A stretch of 64,000 nucleotides of DNA from Agaricus subrufescens (lineage: Eukaryota; Basidiomycota; Agaricomycetes; Agaricales; Agaricaceae): positions 2,914,001 to 2,978,000 of the forward strand of contig CM057064.1 of the NCBI GenBank assembly GCA_029945375.1, written 5' to 3'. Shown here one piece after another: positions 12,801 through 24,902 of this stretch. A program made the position numbers and the translations under genes. The stretch's first letter is position 1, and each line of letters starts with the position of its first letter. The notes beneath the pieces were generated by a model, which worked only from the letters and a program-made list of their open reading frames with translations, had not been told where the DNA came from and ran no database searches.

Positions 12801-13851
12801 TTAGAAGCTGTGAATTCAGGCATACGAACTAAAGAAGAAGGAAACAAAGGTATGTGTCCGGACGCACTCCGACACTGGTTTTCCTTTATCGTTTCTTTCT
12901 ATGTTGACCACCTTGAATCGGCTAATTAATTGGACCAATATTGTTTTAATTAGATGAGATCCAGGCGGGTGAAGTTTCGATGCTCTTCAGTCCATTTGAC
13001 TTGAAAAGATTGGAATCGTATGCGAATAATGCGCTAGATTATCATGTCATTTTGGACTTGATGCCCGTAGTGGCAGGGTTGTATTTCCAGAAAAGATTAG
13101 GAGATGAGGTTAGGTTGACTGCGGTACAGAGTGCTATTTTGTTGGCTGTGGGTTTGCAAAGAAAAAGTGTGGAGGATGTTGAGGTATGTTCATTGTTTTA
13201 GATTCATGAGTTCCATAACGAAAGCGTATCTAATAATCTCATACAGGCAGAACTACAGCTACCTGTGTCACAAGTATTAGCCCTATTTGCCAAACTGATC
13301 AAGAAAATCAGCAAGAGACTCGTCGACACTCAGAAAGCGGCGATCAATGCGGAGTTACCCTTGAAGTCCACCAATGTCGTAGATGTATCAGGAGTTCACG
13401 ACGGAATGGAGGGAAATATGGAGATGAAAGCAAAAGAAGGATGGAAAAGCGTTAGTTTGACTCTCGAAGACGAACTTAATGAAGCAGGAGATGAGGAGAC
13501 CAAAAGGTTGAGAGAGAAGCAGAGAGAAATGATAGATGCATTGGACTTGCAAAAGTACGTTTACTGTCTTGCTCAAGATAGGGTCTCTTTCTGACCTCAG
13601 TCTGTTTCGCGGTTGCTTTCTGTAGATACGCAATCGATGACGTGGCCATGGACTGGAGTGGTGCTGAGGCGCAGATCCGAGGCAGCGGAGGGAACAAAGG
13701 GCATTCAACAGTCGTCAGCGTTATGTCAAGTGCCGGTGCCGGTGGAGGACCATCATCGGTGCAAAAGCGAAAGGCTGTTGGTGACGGAGATAACAGTAAG
13801 AACGGCCAAGACGGGAAGAAAACGCGCAGAAGTAAGAAAGTAAAGCATTAG
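9889..13851 (+). CDS. KRE33: RNA cytidine acetyltransferase, KRE33/NAT10 family
   Basis: Nucleolar, ATP-dependent enzyme making N4-acetylcytidine in 18S rRNA and tRNA, needed for small-subunit biogenesis. Twelve exons join in one frame: 9889-9993, 10051-10256, 10312-10492, 10544-11146, 11198-12082, 12134-12262, 12325-12464, 12519-12661, 12727-12849, 12954-13183, 13247-13554, 13626-13851. These sum to 3279 nt, 1092 residues, the usual family size. Start at ATG 9889 gives MRKQLDPRIPILINNG, the conserved family beginning. Visible motifs are Walker A AARGRGKSAALGLA, VVIDEAAAIPLPLV of the helicase-like part, HPDYASMGYGSRAL of the GNAT acetyl-CoA fold, FWKRAGYVPLYLRQ, DFRRRFVALLSYKF, and a Lys/Arg-rich C-terminus. 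The first intron is GC-AG. A Thr/Ser/Lys-rich insert from an ACT-type triplet repeat lies near 11450. The gene appears intact. Confidence 0.97.
9994..10050 (+). other. GC-AG intron in KRE33
   Basis: The 5' site reads CAG|GCAAGG and the 3' site TTTGTAG|ATT, with a CTAAC branch-site match about 15 nt upstream of the end. Removal joins GDKGRDQ to IVNLHYLLSQ, which fits the conserved family sequence. No GT donor in reach gives an intron of workable length. All other introns in this gene start with GT. Confidence 0.85.
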
Positions 13852-14137
13852 TGAAAGTCTTGGCAAGGATGCCTTGGCCCGGAGCAGTCTTTGGCAGAAT
13901 AAATATCCATTCGACAGGGTTAGTTGAATCAGTCAAAGCTTAAAGCATGTGAGTGGAGTGGGGCTGACCAATTGCGGATATCGTGTGTAAGTCTGCCAGT
14001 TCATTTTCATATCTCGTGCCGTGGGTGTCAATTATGTTTGTCCTTATAATAAATCTTTGCGCCCATTTCAGTCTGTCTCTCTTCCCCGCCAATTCCCCAC
14101 AACCATTTGCCCACCTCCATTCTGCCCTCTGACCAGG

Positions 14138-16494
14138 ATGGCGCCTTACTTTTTGCGCAATATTATGCCACGGCGAGAACAGCGCCAGCAGGCCAGACCT
14201 CTTCTTGAAGTCTTAGCCGGCCTCACTTGGGTTCAGTGGGCGCATTTCTTCTGTGGGTGAGTATGTTGTTGACGGCGTCGAACATGCTTGACGTGATGAT
14301 CGGCTCCGCCATATCTCCTTTTCGGTGGTTGACTCTCACGGCTAATCTACTTGTGTTCAAGGTGGTTGGCCTGGACTTGCGATGCCATCGACTTCTTCTC
14401 AGTATCGCTCAGTGTCAGTAGATTGACTGAGCAGTTCGGGAAGACCGTTAATGATGTTGTATGTGCTTCCTCGAATCTTGAATAGGAGTTTGTCTTTTAA
14501 TTTTGACAGACGACAGCTATCACTCTCACTCTCCTGTTACGATCAGTTGGGGCTGTAAGTGTGCTACGGATTCGTGTCTACAATACTGATTAACGCTCTG
14601 TAGATCATTTTTGGCGTTCTATCAGATAGATATGGCCGCAAATGGCCCCTTGTTGCCAATCTCGTCCTCGTTGCAATTCTCGAGCTGGGCGCTGGCTTCG
14701 TCCAAACGTTCCAACAATTCCTTGGCCTGAGGTCCCTTTTCGGCATCGGAATGGGTGGCATCTGGGGTCTCGCCGCGTCAACCTCGTTAGAAAACCTTCC
14801 TGTCGAAGCTCGCGGTATCGCGTCTGGTGTCCTTCAACAAGGATACGCGGTCGGCTACCTCCTTGCTGCCTGTATCAACCTGCGCCTTGTTCCAGCAACC
14901 GCGACAACATGGAGAACTCTGTTTTGGACCGCTGCCGGTATATCAATTTTCGCTGCTTGCCTTCGTGCTCTACTTCCAGAATCGGAAGTCTTCCTCCGTG
15001 CTAAAGCCAATGAGAAAGATCGCGGACTCAATACTGGCAAGAAGACGAAGATCTTCTTACATGAATTGAAGGAGATGTTGAAGGCTCATTGGTTATTGTG
15101 TATCTACGCTGTGCTCCTCATGACAGGTATGGGATGCCTTCATTTCCTGATGCCCTCTGCTTACCCAAGTTCGTCGCGGATCAAGGTTTCAATTTCCTTT
15201 CACATGGTTCACAGGTATGGCCACCCCCACATTTCTCTTAACGTTATCGTTGATCGTAACCAACGGTATGTCATTTAACAGGATCTATATCCCACATATG
15301 TCCAAACTAGCAAAGGCATGTCCGCTTCCAACGCTAGTATTGCCACTATTATTGGAAACTGCGTTAGTTCGATTTGATCCTCCTGAGTCACATTATACTG
15401 ATCATGCACTATTCCGTTCCAGGGTGCCATCGCGTGAGTTCTTCTGACATTGAAGTGTCACGCTTAAAATTGATGAAGGATGGTTTTTCCATATAGCGGA
15501 GGAATAGTTGCTGGGTGGGCCAGCCAGTATCTCGGCAGGCGGTTAACGATAGTGTGAGCATTCTATCGTTTTTCATCGCGCGGAATTGAATTGATGATGC
15601 TTTCTGGATTAGTATTTTCGTTATACTTATTGCAGGTCTGTCCATGCTTATCTTAATCAACCTATACTGACCATGAGCGTATATTAGTATTCATCCCCTT
15701 ATGGATTCTTCCAACGTCATTTAGTGCTCTCGCCGCGGGGGCATTTTGTATCCAATTCGGTGTTCAAGGCGCTTGGGGCGTAGTAAGTTGCGTTTTGCAT
15801 ATGAATTGAAAGCGTCAATAAAGATTGCCCCTCACTAGATTCCCATTCAACTCTCGGAAATGTCACCACCTGCCTTCCGTGCAACATTCCCTGGTGTAGC
15901 ATATCAAGTCGGCAACGTCAGTATCGCTGCCTCAGACTATTACAAAACATCACTGATTTGTGTGTTAGATGGTTTCTTCTGCGTCTGCCCAAATTGAAGC
16001 TAGTGAGTTCCTTTCAACTCCCGCCATTGAATTGAGTCACTGATGATCGTGGTCAGCTGCTGGTAATCACTTGAGAACCACTGTCATCTCGAATGGACAG
16101 CCTAAGAATGTTCCGGACTACGCTACTGTGAGTTCTCTTTACCAATCTTCGTCACTTGATATATTGAGATGAACTTAATGGACAATGTATTGTAGGTGCA
16201 AGGTATCCTGATCGGTGTCGTTTGCGCTTTCGTCTTGGTCGTAACTATTCTTGGACCTGAGTACGTCCTTTTCTTTGTTGTCCATCTTAAACTTGCTCAT
16301 TTCGCTGACATCTCCTTAGGAACCATGGATCTCATTTCGAGAAAGCCAAGACTGCGTTTGAAGAAGGTGGAGGCCGTGGTGAATTTGTTGATGACGACGC
16401 GGCAGCCAGGCAACGCAGCAAGGAAGATGTGTCGAGGCCTGGATCCGTTTTGGCTGATGAAAAAATTGCGCCGACGTCTGATATGAAAGCATGA
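14138..16494 (+). CDS. Monocarboxylate/H+ symporter of the JEN1 type (MFS)
   Basis: Plasma-membrane permease expected to take up lactate, pyruvate or acetate with protons. Spliced exons give a 12-helix MFS protein. The diagnostic JEN signature NXX[S/T]HX[S/T]QDXXXT appears as NFLSHGSQDLYPT, split between Gln and Asp by an intron at 15215-15281. Other family segments are LTWVQWAHFFCGWLAWTCDA near the N-terminus, FGVLSDRYGRKWPLV (MFS loop 2-3 motif), GMGGIWGLAASTSLENLP, and VIPIQLSEMSPPAFRATFPG. The start at 14138 (MAPYFLRNIM) precedes the first helix by a short hydrophilic stretch. The stop is reached after the last intron near 16265-16320, giving a tail rich in acidic and Ser residues (TSDMKA end). 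About ten introns of 50-70 nt. No frame break was seen. A broken D-lactate dehydrogenase lies about 4.8 kb downstream. Substrate is inferred from the family. Confidence 0.92.
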
Positions 16495-17435
16495 TTATGA
16501 TGTTTTGGATACCGCTCAAGTCTCGTTTCTCGGCTACAATCTTCCCGATCTCCCAATTTACGACTCCCGCTGTCCTTCAGGTCTTTCCTCCGGGCTTGCT
16601 TGCCCATATTTTGTCCTTTGGGTCAAAAATTCCCTGCTTGTTTCTATACCTCTGTGCCAGATAGTATTACATCGTTCGTATGGTCCTCATCGACGAGAAG
16701 CTTTATCATGAAACTGAGACTCGTTTGTTATGATATTCAGTTCTCGTTCCGTGGATTTACATACGACGTTTTACGCATGCATACCTTGCCTAACAATCGG
16801 AAATATCTGCACCTTTGGGCGAAACCTATGTTGATTAATATGCCAGACTAGACCCAATCTCCCTCCCAATCACTCCCAATATGACACACGCCGTGCTCTA
16901 CAAACTCCGCTGCTCATGTCAGGACGGCATGGAAGCCCTTTTCTCAAACACTCATCCATGTGGCCCGGAGTAACTCCGACTGTTCAACAAGTCAGGCACA
17001 TGGTATATAGTGCGGTGAAGAGAAGTCGATTGGACGCAAGCCCGGCCCGAAATCTATGTTTTGAGTGGGAAATGCGTCTACACTTAGGGCTTTAGGTCTT
17101 AGGTTGTAACTACAATGATCCCGGAACTCACTTGTTGCCCAGCAGCTTCTCGTCCGATGGCGCAGCCTCCTACAACCCATCAATTGTATCCAGCCTCTAA
17201 AAGGAACTTAACGCCCGTGTATGGTCTCAGAGAGCAGAACGGCGATTTCTATGTTTAGGTGTCCCGTAATCCGTCCAAAACGGCCATTGTCCGCTGAGGA
17301 TTCCCGCCAGAAATTCTGTGTTCACGTACACGGTTAACGCACCCCAGACTGCGTCTCGAGCCCGCATACCCATGGACGCGTATAAAAGACCCCTACTTAC
17401 CCTACCACTCCCTCAGACACAGTTCGTTTTACACC
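16495..17435. other. Intergenic region upstream of the lectin gene
   Basis: No gene was recognised. The last 60 bases hold the TATA box of the lectin gene. Confidence 0.5.
17381..17388 (+). promoter_or_regulatory. TATA box of the lectin gene
   Basis: TATAAAAG lies 55 nt before the ATG at 17436, in the usual range for highly expressed fungal genes, followed by a pyrimidine-rich stretch. Confidence 0.7.
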
Positions 17436-18709
17436 ATGTTCCAAAGCTTGAAAGCCATCGTCGCAGCTACTATTATTCTTTCCAATGGGCTCGCAGCCTT
17501 CGCAAGCCCTGCCCGTCGCCAGGTTCCCCCTGTTGGGAATCTCCATCCCGTCGCCAACTCCCATGGCAAATGTGTCGACGTTCGCGCTAATTCTCGTGCC
17601 AACGGTACTCCCGTGCAAATGTTTGTGCTCGCTCTCATATATGCTTGCCCCTCAAGTGTCTGACATGACCGTTATAGTTATGATTGTAATGAAAGTGCTG
17701 CACAAGCTTGGAAGCTCCAACCCGGTTCAACCAAGGTCCAATTGAATGGAGCTAATGTCTGCCTTGATGCAGGCAGCAGTGAGCTTACTCTTTCCTTGTT
17801 TCTGAAATTGTATCATAATTCCGCATATTTTAGAACCAGCTAACGGCGTTAAAATGAAAATATGGGAATGCTTTGACGGTCTCCCAGCTCAACAGTGGAC
17901 CTACACTAGTGATTTCCATCTTGTCCTCGAAGGCACAGGTATGCTGCCGCAGTCCGTTTGTTTGGAGCATTCACCCTTAAACACCATGCCACAGATTTCT
18001 GCCTCGATCTGACGAATGGAGACCTCACTAACTCTAATCAACTGCAAATTTGGACGTGCGGCAAAGGCAATAACAATCAAGTCTGGCTCGACGGTCGAGC
18101 CGGGGGGCCCAGTCCATCTGGCGGAGGTTCCACTCCGCCCCCTCCAGCTACTGGTCGTCCCCTTCATCACAATGGTGATACCAGCAAATGCGTGGATGTC
18201 AAGGGTGCAGTTCTTGAGAATGGCACACCCGTCCAGATGTACGCTCCTCTTTCTCTAAGTAACTTACCTCCTCTAACATTCTACACAGCTATGACTGTAA
18301 TGGTACCAAGGCCCAAAAATGGATCTACAATGATGGTAATACCAAAGTCCAACTGGCTGGAACTGACTTCTGTCTTGATGCCACTTCCGGTAGTAAGTCT
18401 TGTGTCGAGACGTCATCTGATAATGAATTTGCATCTAATCGTGCTTCGTAGCTCCAGCTGACGGTACCAAAATGAAAATCTGGAAATGTTTTGATAACCT
18501 TGCTGCTCAGGCTTGGACTTACTCCAGCGGTCACACACTTAAGCTCCAATCCGCTAGTACGTCTTTGTATGAATATCACTGTCAAACTTTAGTATTAACC
18601 GTTCTTTAAAGATGAATGCCTTGATTTGACGAATGGAGTCACCACGAATGGAAACCAACTCCAGGTTTACAAATGCTTCCAAGGCAATACTAACCAGATC
18701 TGGAATTGA
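17436..18709 (+). CDS. Secreted protein with two tandem ricin-B-type (beta-trefoil) lectin modules
   Basis: Starts with a clear signal peptide (MFQSLKAIVAATIILSNGLA) and encodes about 300 residues over six or seven exons. Two beta-trefoil units are separated by a Gly/Ser/Pro linker (about 18110-18165). Each carries three QxW repeats: AQAWKL, AQQWTY, NQVWLD in the first and AQKWIY, AQAWTY, NQIWN in the second. Paired phrases such as KCVDVRANSRANGTPVQ and KCVDVKGAVLENGTPVQ show that one unit arose by duplication of the other, and introns fall at matching places (within GTPVQM|YDCN and before each later repeat). No catalytic domain is attached, so this is a carbohydrate-binding protein acting outside the cell or at the wall. 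Proposed roles are glycan binding in fruiting or defence. The sugar ligand cannot be read from sequence. Intact. Confidence 0.88.
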
Positions 18710-20243
18710 TATACTTTATGACGCTATTAATGAGTAATGTTAATAATGGAAGACTTTGATAATGGACTTCGTCATCTTCGCTTTATATTGTGTTGATTCA
18801 TTAGAAATTGAATGAATTTATTGGGTTCTCTATTGCGGACTGAAAGTCGCGAAGGTTTACTAAAGACGTTCAATGGTAATTGCCTGTAGCACGAACCGAC
18901 GGTGTGTTAGGGCGGGAAAATGACACGCGTATCGTATGAGGAGTATGAGAAGGAAGAAAGAAAGTTAGTCTTCTTATGCCGATGCTGCAAATTTGTCTCA
19001 GAATAGAGCCCACCGTCGTAAGCATAAACTTACATGGAAGGTAACAATTGTGAGGGTAGAAATTGGTTCCTGGTGCGGGAAACATGATGGAATGTCCCAA
19101 TAATAAATTTGCATTTCAAATATGAAAGTATGCACATCAAAAATTGAATTTATATATACGATTTCGACCTTTTCCTTAGGGCTGTTGGACCCTCAGGCAG
19201 GTAAAGAGACAAGAAATAGATCACCCCTTTCTTTTGTACTCAATTTTGTCATTCTTTTACAATTGTATCTTTCGAGTAGACCATATATGCTCCACCTTCT
19301 AGGATGTCTAAGCATGTACTTCGACGCTTGTAAACCAAGGGCGTACCGCAAACAACCATGATCAAGTACGAGATAGCACTATTGGATGTACACAGCCAGG
19401 CCCAGGCCTCGGCTACCAACTGAAATGATTGGGTTGCAATGTTATACTAATGATGCTAGATAATGTTTATGCTGGTTATCTAGGATACCATCGAGTGTAG
19501 TAACATGTATTCGATGCTCCACCGTATAGGAAACTAGCTTATTTTTTCCCGTGGACAAAACTCAAGAGTCTGAGCATTAACGGCCAATTCGCCCCGGCGT
19601 TGGGAACTCTAAGCGTCCCAAAGAGCTATTTTTTTTTTTTTTTTTTTTGAAAAATGATGTGCCGGAGTGAGGAACGCTAGTACGTCATAAACCAATGCAC
19701 TATACCCAAATTTATCTCCAAAACCAGAGAGTGGCATAAATCTAAACTTAGGTCAACGGGTTTACGACAGTTATGAAACGGACGGAGAGTACGTAGTCGT
19801 GTTTCAGAGGTTGGCCGAGCACAGCCAAACCTCGGTCTTCGACTCAAGTTCGGGCCAGAGACTCCGTGAGCGGCCCAAAGCCGCCGCGACATCGTGCCAT
19901 CATCGTGCAAAAGGGACTGATGGCTGATAGTGATCCGTTGGTACGATTAGTAATCACTTTGACTCCATCAAAAATATCTACATTTCGTGTTACAGAACCT
20001 AGGTAAGCAAGAAAAACCAGCAATTCAATTCAGTAATTCTCCACATACTACCCGAAAGCCTCGGCCAATGAGTGTTTGACTCCAACATTAACCCAGATGC
20101 GGTCAGCGGCGGCGGCATGCTTTACTACCACTCATGCATGCACGGCGCACGAGCACGACCCGACCCTTGGTGCTAGATTTAATCAAAAGAAAAGTTTAAA
20201 AGCGAGCTTGCTTTCCAGCAATTTTCAACCCACAAGTTCTACA
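18710..20243. other. Intergenic region with a 20-base poly-T tract
   Basis: No gene was recognised. A run of 20 T lies at 19629-19648. The final 50 bases hold a TATA-like element for the next gene. Confidence 0.5.
20195..20202 (+). promoter_or_regulatory. TATA-like element of NIS1-like gene A
   Basis: TTTAAAAG lies 49 nt before the ATG at 20244, the same spacing as the TATAAAAA of its paralogue near 49.3 kb. Confidence 0.45.
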
Positions 20244-20776
20244 ATGAAATTCACTTCGACATTCTTTGGCTCCCTCGCCTTCCTTGCTGCTGCCGTATCG
20301 GCACAGACAGTCTCTATCGGTCTCCCTGCTGATGGATCATCGGTCACTGCTGGACAATCGACTGTCATTCAGATAGACCAACACGTACGTGGCTCCCCAG
20401 AACTAAATGTCATCATCATACTAATAATTTTGTAGAGCTTTTTATCCTCTGCGGAAGAGATTGCACTAGTGATAGGCATACAGTCCTGCACTTCATCTCC
20501 ATGCCTACCGCCTACAGAAACTTTAGGCACAATTCTCTACTCTGGAGGCTTCAAACCAGCAGTTCACGAACCCGGTAAACCTGGCTACCAGAACTTTACT
20601 GTCAATGTGCCATCGGGTATAGCGAAAGGAAAAGCACAAATTAATGTCCTACATTTCTCACTTCTCGGGGTAAGCAAATTTGCTCTTCTTGTAAGAAGTT
20701 TCTCTCTCATCCATCGATCAAGGTCAGCCACGTCGCTTTCTTAGAAGGGAAGAATGTTACCGTTGAAGTTCAGTGA
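20244..20776 (+). CDS. Small secreted protein, NIS1-like (copy A)
   Basis: Signal peptide MKFTSTFFGSLAFLAAAVSA, then a small beta-rich protein of about 125 residues. Three exons: an intron near 20382-20434 and one at about 20671-20723 (LLG|VSHVAF). Motifs are VSIGLPADGSSVTAGQS, IGIQSCTSSPCLPP with a Cys pair, PGYQNFTVNVPSG, and HFSLLGVSHVAFLEGKNVTV. This layout is that of a widespread basidiomycete secreted family resembling NIS1, known in plant-interacting fungi as a secreted effector that suppresses plant immune kinases. The link to NIS1 rests on recall of the family pattern, not a search. A paralogue lies at 49383-49935 on the same strand. Its function here is unknown and no pathogenic role can be concluded. 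Confidence 0.75.
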
Positions 20777-21340
20777 ATCTGATATACGAGGGGCGAACTC
20801 ATTCAGTAGTTCCATGGACAATAGCTATTTATACCGGCGTGCGAATATTCCAATATTATTGTCGCCTCCGAGATGCGATATGATTGAGCACTTTGTTCTC
20901 CACTATGAGCTATCTAAACATTGTTCCGAGAACTAGCCGGCAACTATTATTCAGCAACCCTGGGAAAATAGAACCTGAACTCAGGGGTCAGAATTTCCGA
21001 TTCCAGAAGGGTTACAAGAATCAACAGCCTACGTTCCCACTACTTCTTGCCAAAGTCTTCATGTTTTCTTGATATTCGTCGTTGAACCATGGAAATTGAG
21101 CGCTAGAACGCTAGAGCTCAGAAGGTGTGTACGCCGATTCCACGTTCCTATTTGCGGTATGATCATGCACTTGGTTTTGACACATTGAAGCTTAGGCCAA
21201 CCTGCTGTTGACGTGACTAGTGACCCAGTGTATTTATATCATCGGCTTGGTCCATCTTGGATCCACGATATCATTTTCATCCGTGAGGTGGAAGCTCTAT
21301 TGGCCGAAAATCAGGCAGCTCAGTAAGCACGGGTATTCAA
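20777..21340. other. Short intergenic region
   Basis: Separates NIS1-like copy A from the D-lactate dehydrogenase remnant. No gene was recognised. A TATTTATATC stretch ends at 21240. Confidence 0.4.
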
Positions 21341-23598
21341 TTGGTTTGGGTGGGAAGGCTGACAAGAACGCTACAGCAGGTCCGTCCTAAGCTGTTTCAT
21401 AGGCGCATGCTCCCACTTACACCTTTCTCCTTAAGTAAATCTTCGTTGCCTGCAGCTTTACTCTTGGCGACCTTAGTCTCTGGAATCCTGGGGGTTCACA
21501 ATTGCGCATTTGGAGTTATCTGGCTCGATCACTAGGACTAAGAAGACTACGTCTGGGTATGGTACTCCTGAAGATTTCCAGAGAGCAATTAAAGCGTTAA
21601 GAGAGGCACTTGGTACCAATGACAAGTTGGTTTCAACCATACCCCAGGTCCTTCATTCTCATGGGTTCTCGCCCTACCTCATAGTCGCTGATACGTTCTT
21701 TTTTAGGAATCTGTAGTGCCGAATGTCGATGTTCATGCCACGTAACAGGTGTGAGGCCTAGCGTAGTCGTATTTCCTCAATCGACGGATGACGTTGGGAA
21801 GATCGTTATGATAGCGACCAAGCTTAAGGTGCCCATTATTCCTTTTTCCGGGGGCACCAGTCTCAAAGGCCAAACCTGCGGAGTGTGTAACGTTGTCCAC
21901 AAATTTCCAATTCCAGCCTTACACTGGTTGCAGCATACTACTGGCAGTATCTGTGTCGATATGTCAAAAATGAACCGAGTACTGCGGGTCAATGGTGCAC
22001 ATTCAATCAAGTTGCTCTCATACCTATCTAATAAAATTGGGCATCGTAGAGGCAGATTCAGATCTCGTACGCCAACTTGGAGTTGGATGGGTAAATATAA
22101 ACAGGATGCTGAAGGGGAAAGGTGAAAACGTCTTACACTTTAAAGTTCTTGTACCCACGCTTACGTGCTCACATCGTTTTAGGAATTCCTTTGTTTCTTC
22201 CCGTAAGCGAAATCTATATGATCTATGCTGATTCCTTCATCTTATTTGTGTATCTGTTAGCTTGATCCAGGACGTGGTGCAACCATTGGTGGTATGTTGA
22301 GCACGGGATGCTCAGGAAGTATGTGTAATACTGTCTGCATGTCGGCTGACATTCGCCTCACACCTTAATAGCTAACGCTGTCCGATATGGCACCGCCAAA
22401 GCTGAATGGTTTCTCAACGCTGCAAGTATACTGTGCATGTGTCAGATCTGTTCTGACCAATTCTCCGATTTTAGACTGTCGTTCTTCCAACTGGTGAAGT
22501 GATTAAGACTCGTCGACGATCCCGCAAGTCGGCTGCTGGATTCGACACAACGAAACTCTTCATTGGCGCTGAAGGAACTCTAGGCATCGTTACAGAGAGT
22601 GAGTCAAGCTGGACCTTTAGTTAAGCCTCTGGTACAACCGTTGATATTCTTATACTAGTTACAGTTCGATTGGCCCCAGTCTTGTTCACCACGGTTGCAT
22701 TCGTTGATTTTCCCGATGTCAAGAAGGCTTCCGAAGCTGTAGCGGATATTGTGAACCGAGGTGTTGGAATTCGTACGTTCCAACTGTTTAGCTTGTCTTC
22801 TTCATTCACCTTATAAATATATCGGATAGAAATGTTGAACTTTTTGACGATTTAGCGATAGCTGCACTTAACAAATACAACACGTCCCGGAATAAAGGGC
22901 GCATCTACGCCGAGAAAAATCACCTCTTCTTTAAGTTTCAAGGTCCAACGCACGCATCCCTAACGGAAACTGCCGAGATCACCAAGGCGATTGTGGAGAT
23001 ATATGGTGGCGACAACTTTACTCTTGCGCACGACTATGAAGACGCTGATGATATGTGGAACGAGCGCAAGAACATCGGGTTTGCTGCTCTTGCCATGGTC
23101 CCAGGATCAAAAGGTTACCCAACGGATGTCTGCGTGCCGGTCTCCAGGCTGCCTCAATTGGTTTATGAAATGAAACAAGATTTGAAAGAGGCTGGATTAT
23201 AGCCCCCATTGTGGGTCATGTAGGCGATGGAAACTTCCACGTGATACTTTTGCTTTGTGATGATGAACAGATGAAAAGGGGGAAAGAGGTTGTGCGTAGG
23301 ATGGTAAAGAGGGCCATTGCTTTAAATGGGACCTGTACGGGAGAACACGGAGTTGGAGTCGGAAAGAAGGAATACCTAGTGGAGGAGCTAGGCGAGGGTA
23401 CAGTGGAGTTGATGCGTAGGATCAAGCAAGTTATCGACCCCCTAAACTTATTCAATCCTAGAAAGGTGCGCGAGAGTAAATTTCGTCTACGAATATGCTT
23501 ATCATTTGGTTGTATAGCTATATCCAGACCGTGGTGGAGGCGCAGTTGACGTCAACCCGGGGAGGAAAGCTAGTAGCGTGTTTTCAAGTGAAATCTAA
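21341..23598 (+). pseudogene. D-lactate dehydrogenase (cytochrome), DLD type, with several frame breaks
   Basis: Mitochondrial flavoprotein family oxidising D-lactate to pyruvate with electrons to cytochrome c. Family segments in order: a hydrophobic N-terminal helix (AALLLATLVSGILG), [166 protein letters not shown] and IDPLNLFNPRK. A base is missing between KQDLKEAGL and IAPIVGHVGD at about 23197-23203, with no room for an intron. Intron phases also fail near 22436-22475 (before TVVLPTG) and 22772-22830 (before NVELFDDL). The N-terminus does not join cleanly near 21490-21530. The usual SLEGH is SLKGQ. It is probably inactive. Assembly indels or unusual splicing are alternatives. Confidence 0.68.
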
Positions 23599-24902
23599 AA
23601 ACCGTACCCTGTTAAAAGTTAAATGTTGTTAGTGAACCGATGGGAAATTGCTTATGTCAGTCCTTTGCACGCTGGGCTACCCCTAAAGTCGAACGTAACA
23701 ATCTTACTATGGGGGTATGTGGCGTGAACTTATCATAACTAGAAGCGGCTAATATCCGATCTGCGAAGGCCAATGGTTTATCTCGCTGGCGGTTATTCGA
23801 GTGCTCAAGCGAGGTATTGATGCAGTGCTAACCGCGAGAATGAGAGTATATCCAGTCTAATCTGACAAGCCGCTTGTTCATACGAAAGAGTGACATTCCG
23901 ATATAAGACGGCTGGATCTATCTACCAAAACGTCCGTGACACTTATCTAAACTTTTAATGATACATATTTGCGTTAGAAAGTCAGCAGCTGTTACAAAGT
24001 GATATTTTCACCGAACAAATATGGCCCGCAGCTGATGAGGGCACAATGTTAATTTATCCTTGAACACTGGGAGAGGTACTGGTCCCCTGAACTTGTTCAA
24101 ACCCGGAAAGCGGCGCGTTGAGTGAGCTCTTGAACAGCAATGTTAAAAGTGGTTTGGCCATCGATCTTCTGGGCCGGGCTGCATGAGGAACCTGGTAGAA
24201 TAGTTCAGTCGGGCCCGATAGCGATTGATGCTAGCAGGGAAATCCAAAGACCACGATTCCCATATCAAAGTCTATTTTGTCATTCGGTTCGAAAATAGAA
24301 CGGACTTCTCCGGCATACCCCGAACTGAACTGACTTCAATTACATGCTAGCAGCTCATTTCAGTGACCTAAATTGGCATGGTCTTGAAGTGCAACCCTGC
24401 CTATGGGAAACAACCCTGTCGAACCGATCGATGAGCATCCAGAAAAAAAAAAAAAAAACACTTGTTCTTGGTGATAAACAGGAGGTGGCAACCGGAAAGC
24501 TATGATCAAACAAAGAAAAATAGAATAACCGGGATTTGCACACCTAAATACGGGAACAGAGTTTACACGCACCGGTTCAAAAGTCCGGCTTTCAAATGCT
24601 ATTCAAATTTTCCCTTTTGTCCTCTGCGGTTGTCCCCCCTGGAAAGTCGGCTGAAAGACAATCGACAGGTGTGTATATAAAGCGGAAAAACACTGGGCTG
24701 AGTATAGTTTCCCTGATAAGTATTATCAGACAACGCGGGTCAAACGAGATGGAAGATAAAGTTCCATAAACCCAAGGATGACTGACAGCTCGGTATTCAT
24801 CAGGCACAGCTCCACCGCTTACTACCTATAAAAGTGTAAGACTGGCACTTTGCAGAGAAGATTACCCTCCTCTACAACTTGCGAACGCCACCACCTCAAA
24901 GC
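23599..24902. other. Intergenic region with a 16-base poly-A tract
   Basis: No gene was recognised. A run of 16 A lies at 24443-24458. The promoter of the following small gene is at its right end. Confidence 0.5.
24827..24834 (+). promoter_or_regulatory. TATA box of the small unknown gene
   Basis: TATAAAAG lies 76 nt before the ATG at 24903. Confidence 0.55.

Noticed and set aside
19629..19648. Poly-T tract as a retroposon tail
   Set aside because: No adjacent open frame or target-site duplication was seen; a simple homopolymer is sufficient explanation.
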